Part shown: positions 21,933 through 27,313 of the stretch, piece by piece
How positions within the stretch are numbered: position 1 is the stretch's first letter
How the letters are laid out: each line of letters opens with the position of its first letter
IMG/VR virus record: IMGVR_UViG_3300018046_000006
Location: 1-27,313 of that record
Strand: one strand, 5' to 3'
Origin: a virus
Length of the DNA stretch: 27,313 nt
Notes under the pieces: model-generated
Told to the model about the DNA's origin: nothing
What the model saw: only the letters and a program-made list of their open reading frames with translations
Databases searched by the model: none
Position numbers and translations under genes: made by a program

Positions 21933-22455
21933 TCTAGTAACCGCTGCCCTGGTAACCTCGGCCGTTGGGGCGATGACCAGCGCGGGGGGCGCCTTGATGA
22001 ACGCCTCGGCGCAAAGCGCGGCCGCCTCCTACCAGGCCCAGGTGGCGCAGAATAACGCCAAATACGCCCAGCAAAACGCAACGCTGGCGCTCCAGCAGGG
22101 TGCCGTCCAGGAGGCAGCCCAAAGGCAGAAGACGGCACAGATGGTGGGGACCGAGCGCGCCGTTATGGGTGCAAACGATATCGAAATGAACTCGGGGTCG
22201 CCCCTCCAGGTTCAGCGCAGCACCGTTGAGACAGGCGACCTCGACGCCCTGACCATCCGGTCAAACGCCCAAATCGCGAGCACGAACGACCTCCAGCAGT
22301 CGGCGAATTTCACCGCGCAGGCCGGTCTTCTTTCCGCGCAGTCAAGTTGGGCCATGGACGCCGGTATGTTCGGCGCCGGCTCAAGCCTGCTTGGTGGGGC
22401 GTCCTCTTTCACGAATAGCTACCTGCAGTTCCAGCAGAAAGGGCTTTTAAACTAA
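21925..22455 (+). CDS. Internal virion core protein (T7 gp14-like)
   Basis: A 176-residue protein that should be ejected with the DNA and form the outer-membrane part of the injection channel. It has a hydrophobic N-terminus (LVTAALVTSAVGAMTSAGGAL), then a long Ala/Gln-rich helix (QAQVAQNNAKYAQQNATLAL), and a conserved-looking ANDIEMNSGSPLQVQ loop, matching gp14-type proteins. The ATG overlaps the previous gene and follows GAGGAG. Confidence 0.75.
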   Translation: MCDLVTAALVTSAVGAMTSAGGALMNASAQSAAASYQAQVAQNNAKYAQQNATLALQQGAVQEAAQRQKTAQMVGTERAVMGANDIEMNSGSPLQVQRSTVETGDLDALTIRSNAQIASTNDLQQSANFTAQAGLLSAQSSWAMDAGMFGAGSSLLGGASSFTNSYLQFQQKGLLN

Positions 22456-24980
22456 TGCCTCAAGTACCTGCGGATTTTGTCCAGACCGTTATGCCCACAG
22501 GTCAGCACGCCTACGAAGACGTCCACGGGGCCGCGACCCCGGACGCCTTTGGCGCTCAATTCGGCCAGGCGGTGAATTCGTTTGGAAAAACGGTCGAGGC
22601 AAGCGGCGAGATGATGGCTCAAAACGCGCTGAGATTTCAATCCATCAAGAATGAAACCGACGCTAATAAAGCCGACATCGAGCTCACAAATCGCCTGACC
22701 GATCTCCAGTATAACGTCTCTCCGGACAAGCCGCTCGGGTTTAATAACCTCAAGGGGTCCGATGCGGTAGATGGGTACCAGGACTTCCACGACAAAGCCC
22801 AGCAGGCCTACCAGGATGTGCGCGCAACGCTTCCTCCCGGTGAGGCTCAACAGATGTTTGACCGCGTGGGCATACGCCGGATTCAGATGGCAATCGCAAG
22901 CGGGGCCGAGCATACCGCCCAGGAACGCCTGGCGGACGTGCTTGATACGAGTAACCAGCGGATCGCGGTCCAGCGGAACCTGGCGGCGTGTGACCCCTAT
23001 AACCCCAGCCTTTTAACCCAGACGCTCGGACTCATACAGAGCGAGGTCCAAAAAACGGCCGATACTCTAGGTCACCACGACCCGTCGGTCATGGCGGCGG
23101 CGATGCAGGGGCAGAAGGATCAGCTGTACCACGACGTGGCGCTAAAGCAGTTGCAGGATACCACAAACCCTCGCGGGGGCTCGGCGGCTGCCATGGACTT
23201 CTATAACCAGCACAAAAACGACATGAGCCTCAAGATGCAAAACGAGCTCCTGGCGACGCTGCAACCCGGCTTTGAACAGCAGGCGATAAGCAAAACTGTC
23301 GAGGGTATCATGGGAGGCGGCAGCCGGCCGGCAGCAAACCTGACTGACGCGGTGGGTTTCACTGAGAGCAAGAACAAAGACTATAACCCGGACGGGACGC
23401 CGGTCACCTCGCCTCTAGGCGCAAAGTACCGCATGCAGGTCATGCCCGACACCGCGGCGCATCCGGGATATGGAATCCGGCCGGCCCAAAGTGATACTCC
23501 CGAGGAGTGGAACCGGGTGGGCGAAGAGCTCCTCGCAAAAATGCTCCAGCGTTACGGGAACAATCAGACGCTCGCCGTTGCGGCCTACAACGCCGGACCC
23601 CAGACGGTCGATAATCTCATTGCCAAATACGGGGATCCGCGCACGGGCGCCATCGCCGAAGATGCCTTCATAAACCACCTGCCGGTACGCCGGGATGCAA
23701 ACGGCAAGATAGTAAACGATTGCCCCTCCTACGTCCGAGCGATCAACGCTGCCGCGCCCCCTACGCCCGGCACGCCTCCAACTTCAACCGATGCAACGGC
23801 CCATTTTCAGTCCTGGCAGCAGGACGTCGCAGCCGCCGCGCAGCAACAACGGCCCAACGATGCTATCTACGCGCAGCAGATGCAAAACCAACTGGCGACC
23901 AAGACCGCTCTGATTAATCACGGGCAGCAGATGAGCGAGCAGGCCGCCCACGATACGCTCACTCAGGCGATCAATTCCCCGCAATCGCCCATCACCAGCA
24001 TGGACCAACTCTTCGCGGATCCGGCTCGCTACCAGGCGTACACGCAGCTTTGGAACTCGGCCCCGGATAAAGCGATCAACATTCAAAACATGATCAAGGC
24101 CAAGGCCAAGGGGGACCCCGTAGAGCCTACCGCGGAGAACCAGGCTCTCTGGTACCAACTCCACGGGCAGGCGTTTGGTCCTGATGCGGCGACGTTTATG
24201 AACACCGATCTCAATCAGTTCTACGGCAAGCTGCCAGACCATCAGTGGCAAGAACTTGTAAGGATCCAGGGCGCGATTAATAAGCACGACGTGACCGAGG
24301 CCGCAAAAGGGGTCAACATCACGGCGGCACTGACCGCCCTCACTAAGAGTAACGAGCTCCAGGCCGCGGGATATAAGCCCAACTCCAAGACCAAGGCCGA
24401 CGCCGAGAAGATGAGCGAATTTACCGGGCGCCTGGGCGAGGCCATCGACCAGGCCCGGGTGGCTAATAATAACAAACTCCCCCCTCAGCAGGACATTATC
24501 GCGATCGGCCAGCGCCTGCTTACCCAAGGCGCGATCAAGGGGACGGGGCTTATCTCGGAAGACAAAATGACGCTCGCCGAGGCCCAGACGGCTAACACAG
24601 AAGCAAATTTCCACGTCCAGGTGGGACAGATACCCAAGAACATAAAGACGGGCATGACCAATGCCTGGACCGCCGCGTACGGGCAGCCCCCAGACGATAG
24701 TACGCTTTCCGCATGGGCGACCACCGCGGCCCGGATTGACACGATAAAACCCGACGAGAGGGCGCAGATCGTGTCCGCCTACTCGAGCAAGATCGGCGGC
24801 CAAAATCCGACTGACCAGCAGGTCGCCATGCTCTATACGCGGAAGCAGATTTTTGCCGCGCTCAAAGCCAAACAGGAAGCAGACGAGGCAGCCAAGGCCG
24901 CCACGGCAGCGCAGCCCGCAGCCTCTAAGAGCGCGCCTGGCTCATCGGGACCCGCTTTGCCAGTGCAACTCGGATACTAA
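22455..24980 (+). CDS. Ejection protein with lytic transglycosylase domain
   Basis: An 841-residue internal virion protein. Residues about 295-400 are a soluble lytic transglycosylase-type domain: FTES with catalytic-type Glu304, a KYRMQVMPDTA motif and VAAYNAGP (Tyr378). The rest is helical, with Gln/Ala-rich stretches, a Pro/Ala tail, and no signal peptide. In T7 the murein-cutting domain sits in gp16; here it is in the gene after the gp14-like protein, so this protein may combine gp15 and part of gp16. It starts in the preceding stop codon (TAATG). Confidence 0.8.
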   Translation: MPQVPADFVQTVMPTGQHAYEDVHGAATPDAFGAQFGQAVNSFGKTVEASGEMMAQNALRFQSIKNETDANKADIELTNRLTDLQYNVSPDKPLGFNNLKGSDAVDGYQDFHDKAQQAYQDVRATLPPGEAQQMFDRVGIRRIQMAIASGAEHTAQERLADVLDTSNQRIAVQRNLAACDPYNPSLLTQTLGLIQSEVQKTADTLGHHDPSVMAAAMQGQKDQLYHDVALKQLQDTTNPRGGSAAAMDFYNQHKNDMSLKMQNELLATLQPGFEQQAISKTVEGIMGGGSRPAANLTDAVGFTESKNKDYNPDGTPVTSPLGAKYRMQVMPDTAAHPGYGIRPAQSDTPEEWNRVGEELLAKMLQRYGNNQTLAVAAYNAGPQTVDNLIAKYGDPRTGAIAEDAFINHLPVRRDANGKIVNDCPSYVRAINAAAPPTPGTPPTSTDATAHFQSWQQDVAAAAQQQRPNDAIYAQQMQNQLATKTALINHGQQMSEQAAHDTLTQAINSPQSPITSMDQLFADPARYQAYTQLWNSAPDKAINIQNMIKAKAKGDPVEPTAENQALWYQLHGQAFGPDAATFMNTDLNQFYGKLPDHQWQELVRIQGAINKHDVTEAAKGVNITAALTALTKSNELQAAGYKPNSKTKADAEKMSEFTGRLGEAIDQARVANNNKLPPQQDIIAIGQRLLTQGAIKGTGLISEDKMTLAEAQTANTEANFHVQVGQIPKNIKTGMTNAWTAAYGQPPDDSTLSAWATTAARIDTIKPDERAQIVSAYSSKIGGQNPTDQQVAMLYTRKQIFAALKAKQEADEAAKAATAAQPAASKSAPGSSGPALPVQLGY

Positions 24981-24992
24981 GGAGATAAGTTT

Positions 24993-27313
24993 TTGCCTCT
25001 AAATCCGTACGACGATGACAGCATCACGCCCCGCGCGCAGGACTCTTCGGCGCCCGCGGGCGCGGTGAATCCTTATGACGCGCTCGTGGCCGAGGCGGCA
25101 GCGAACACCGCCGCCACGGTGCAGAATAACATCTATAGCGCCCAGAGCGTGGACCCAGATGCGTACGCCAAGGCCAAGCAGATGGGCGAGTCGATAGGCC
25201 TTCACCCCGATACCGTTGCTGGTCAGATGCCAGATCTCGAGCAGCAGAAAACGCTTGCGATCCAGCAACAGCAGGCGGCCCGGGAAAAGTCCCTTACGGA
25301 TTTTTTGGCAAACGAAATTAACGCCAAGATCTCCCGGGACGATCTCGATAAGCTCGGGATGATCTCTCGCGGAATAAAGGCGCTCCAGGGTGGGTGGAAC
25401 CAGGCGGATCTCAATTATGAGCTCGGTCAGATTAATACCCGGGAGCAGATGCATATGCCCGCTGCGGGCGACCAGGTGCGCCGCCAGCAGATCGAAAGTC
25501 AACTGAAAGATATCACCCCAGATACCGGGGTCTACGGATACCTGCAGAAAGCCACGGCGTTTGTGGGGGGCCTTGAGAAAAGCGCAGAAGTCGCGATACC
25601 CCCTGCCGCAGCAGGCGCCCTGATCGGCGCAGCCGCGACCCCCGAGGCAGCTGGAGCAGGTGCTGTTCCCGGATTTGCCTATATGTTTGGCACCGCTCTT
25701 ATGGCCGACTTTGCGCGGCAGTCAGCCGCTAATACCGTACATGCGGTTCACCAGATGCGAACTGATACCGGGGACCCCATACCCGAGTCAGTCGCGCAGT
25801 TAGCGGGTGCGATCGCAGGAGTGGGCACCTACTTTGTGGGTAAAGCCGCCGGCACCGAGGTGAGCGATGCGACCATGGCAGGCGTTCAATCTCTTCTTAC
25901 TCGCACGCTTTCGGAAGCTGTAACCCGCCCCACCATTTCACGAGCACTTGGGCAGTTCGCGAACACCATAGGCGCTTCGGCGCTTAAAGGCGCGGCGTTA
26001 AACTCCCTGATGTCGACCGCGGGCTTTGCCGGCGAGCAGGTCGCAAGATTTGTCACGCCCAATATCTCCTCGGTTTTCACTGACCCAGGGCAGCAGGAAC
26101 AACTCAAGGCGACCCTGGTCAACTCCATCGTAGACGGCTTGACCTTATTTCCTTTAATGGAGCTTCCCGGCGCCGCGATGAATTTTACGGGCGATATGCT
26201 CCGCGCTCGCCAGGCCTCGCTGGACGTGCAGAACCTGACCGCTCTCGCAGCAGGCATCGGTGAGAGTAAGACCCGCGTGCGAGATCAGGGTACCTTCATC
26301 GATTTCATGAGATCCCAGCTTGACGGCACTCCGCTCGAGCACATGGGGGTAAACGCCCAGGCGCTAATGGAGCTCTACCAGAAGGCCGGCATCGAGGACC
26401 CGACCAAACTCGCCCCCGAAGATGACCCACTCCTGGGATGGCTGACCGACCGCGATCAGCAGTTAACCGAGGCGCGTGCCTGCAAAGGCGACGTGATCGT
26501 ACCGGCGGGGGAGTTTCTCTCACGCCTGGCCGGGACGCCGGCGTTCGATGAGCTCCTCCAGGATATACGCGTGCGGCCCGATGGGTTCACCGCGCGCGAG
26601 GCGACCGATCCCGAAGTGATCCTCGCCCGGATGGAAAACTTTACCAACCAGGTGCGGACCTTCCAGGCCAATTGGGCCCAGGAGCTCGCCCAGCATGAGC
26701 CGACCCAGGCGGTCTTTAACGACGTCTACGATCAGCTGCGGGCAGTCGGCCGGGATCCACGCGAGGCGGCAAACCTTGCGACCGTCATGGCCGCACGATA
26801 CGAGACCCGGGCTGCCCGGAATCCCCAGGCATACGCGGACGCCCTCGAGGCGTACAAGGCAAGCGGGCTGAGGATCCAGAGCGAAGAGGGCGCGCCGGTC
26901 GATAAGCAGTTGAGCCAGGACCTCGCAGCCGAGGGGACCCTGTTCCAGCGTGTTCTAAATAAACCCCCGAGGCCTGAGGGCGGCGAGGCCCCGACCAAGA
27001 CCATCCAGGCCTATAAGCTCTTCGATGTGCGAGACAACCGCCCGGGGGAGATCTTCCCCACTCAGATTGATAAGACGCGGCCGGTTCCCCTGGGGACCTG
27101 GTTGCCGGCGGAAGTCGTAAACACGAAGGGGTTCGCAGGACGTCCGGGCTGGCACGGCGGCCTTCTGCCGTATGCACCACAACTCGAGGTTGGCGAGAGT
27201 GGGCGAAAACGAGTCTGGGCGCAGGTCACAATGCCCGCGGACGTTGAGCACCAGGCAGAAGCGGACGCTAGTCCGACGAAGGACATTAAGGGCAAGGTCC
27301 CCGAGGGTGGGCA
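24993..27313 (+). CDS. Very large ejection/polyvalent-type protein, partial at the right edge
   Basis: Open from a TTG at 24993 (AAGGAG with an eight-base gap) to the window end, giving at least 773 residues. Residues about 1-190 are helical. Residues 200-300 are hydrophobic and Ala/Gly-rich (AIPPAAAGALIGAAATPEAA, then AGAIAGVGTYFVGKAAG), as in membrane-inserting ejection proteins. Near residue 670 begins YKLFDVRDNRPGEIFPTQID, RPVPLGTWLPAE, then RPGWHGGLLPYAPQL and VWAQVTMPADVEHQAEA. This block recurs, to my recollection, in very large phage polyvalent proteins and has no assigned function. The gene may be a gp16-like protein carrying added effector-type domains. Confidence 0.75.
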   Translation, partial: MPLNPYDDDSITPRAQDSSAPAGAVNPYDALVAEAAANTAATVQNNIYSAQSVDPDAYAKAKQMGESIGLHPDTVAGQMPDLEQQKTLAIQQQQAAREKSLTDFLANEINAKISRDDLDKLGMISRGIKALQGGWNQADLNYELGQINTREQMHMPAAGDQVRRQQIESQLKDITPDTGVYGYLQKATAFVGGLEKSAEVAIPPAAAGALIGAAATPEAAGAGAVPGFAYMFGTALMADFARQSAANTVHAVHQMRTDTGDPIPESVAQLAGAIAGVGTYFVGKAAGTEVSDATMAGVQSLLTRTLSEAVTRPTISRALGQFANTIGASALKGAALNSLMSTAGFAGEQVARFVTPNISSVFTDPGQQEQLKATLVNSIVDGLTLFPLMELPGAAMNFTGDMLRARQASLDVQNLTALAAGIGESKTRVRDQGTFIDFMRSQLDGTPLEHMGVNAQALMELYQKAGIEDPTKLAPEDDPLLGWLTDRDQQLTEARACKGDVIVPAGEFLSRLAGTPAFDELLQDIRVRPDGFTAREATDPEVILARMENFTNQVRTFQANWAQELAQHEPTQAVFNDVYDQLRAVGRDPREAANLATVMAARYETRAARNPQAYADALEAYKASGLRIQSEEGAPVDKQLSQDLAAEGTLFQRVLNKPPRPEGGEAPTKTIQAYKLFDVRDNRPGEIFPTQIDKTRPVPLGTWLPAEVVNTKGFAGRPGWHGGLLPYAPQLEVGESGRKRVWAQVTMPADVEHQAEADASPTKDIKGKVPEGG

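Noticed and set aside
23784-24803. 339-codon open frame on the - strand
   Set aside because: Antisense to the transglycosylase-bearing ejection protein, low-complexity Leu/Arg/Gly/His-rich translation, no start signal.

Overview
The window is about 27 kb of a temperate, podovirus-like tailed phage or prophage, cut at both ends. Nearly every gene is on the + strand, and most start codons overlap or abut the preceding stop. The portal, scaffold, coat, Bbp16-like cement and Bbp19-like genes match the head module of Bordetella BPP-1-type podoviruses. The tail tube, nozzle, gp13-like, gp14-like and large ejection proteins match the T7-type injection machine. No gene identifies the host directly. 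T7-type ejection proteins, one with a lytic transglycosylase domain, suggest a Gram-negative host; GC-rich codon use and GTG/TTG starts agree with a moderately GC-rich bacterium.

Layout. (1) 1-568: a lysogeny switch, with a Cro/CI-type repressor on the - strand (running off the left edge) divergent from a BcepMu gp16-like small regulator; only 33 bp separate their start codons. (2) 603-3598: replication and recombination, namely a PriPol primase fused to a RepA/DnaB-type helicase, a dense two-orientation repeat array running from its 3' end into a 251-bp non-coding gap, a 43-residue membrane peptide and a RuvC-like resolvase. (3) 3601-5804: a tightly overlapped run of small early genes, several with zinc-ribbon cysteines, one MazG/DUF1599-like and one helix-turn-helix protein. 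(4) 5805-6032: the early/late boundary, which holds a strong intrinsic terminator, four perfect 11-bp tandem repeats, a sigma70-like promoter starting 2 bp after the repeats, and a structured leader. (5) 6033-8098: the lysis region, with a GH108 endolysin and small membrane or lipoprotein genes. (6) 8099-13891: packaging and head assembly (TerS, TerL, portal, Bbp19-like, scaffold). (7) 14027-17795: coat protein, cement protein and several beta-rich virion proteins, separated by stable hairpins. (8) 17811-27313: tail tube, nozzle and ejection proteins; the last gene is truncated by the right edge.

The likely programme is as follows. The switch decides lysogeny. The early operon replicates the DNA and ends at the terminator at 5811-5844. 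The late promoter at 5909-5937, probably controlled through the adjacent 11-bp repeats, then reads lysis, packaging and virion genes as one long unit whose output is tuned by hairpins between genes.

The observations most worth following are the bidirectional repeat array (candidate replication origin), the 11-bp repeat/late-promoter module, a possible pseudoknot over the endolysin ribosome binding site, a pair of paralogous virion proteins of which one carries a signal peptide, and a reading frame at 7267-7414 that looks coding but has no start codon. No gene-free stretch exceeds 300 bases; the longest are 2733-2983 and 5805-6032. I saw no tRNA, CRISPR array, insertion sequence, reverse transcriptase or integrase.
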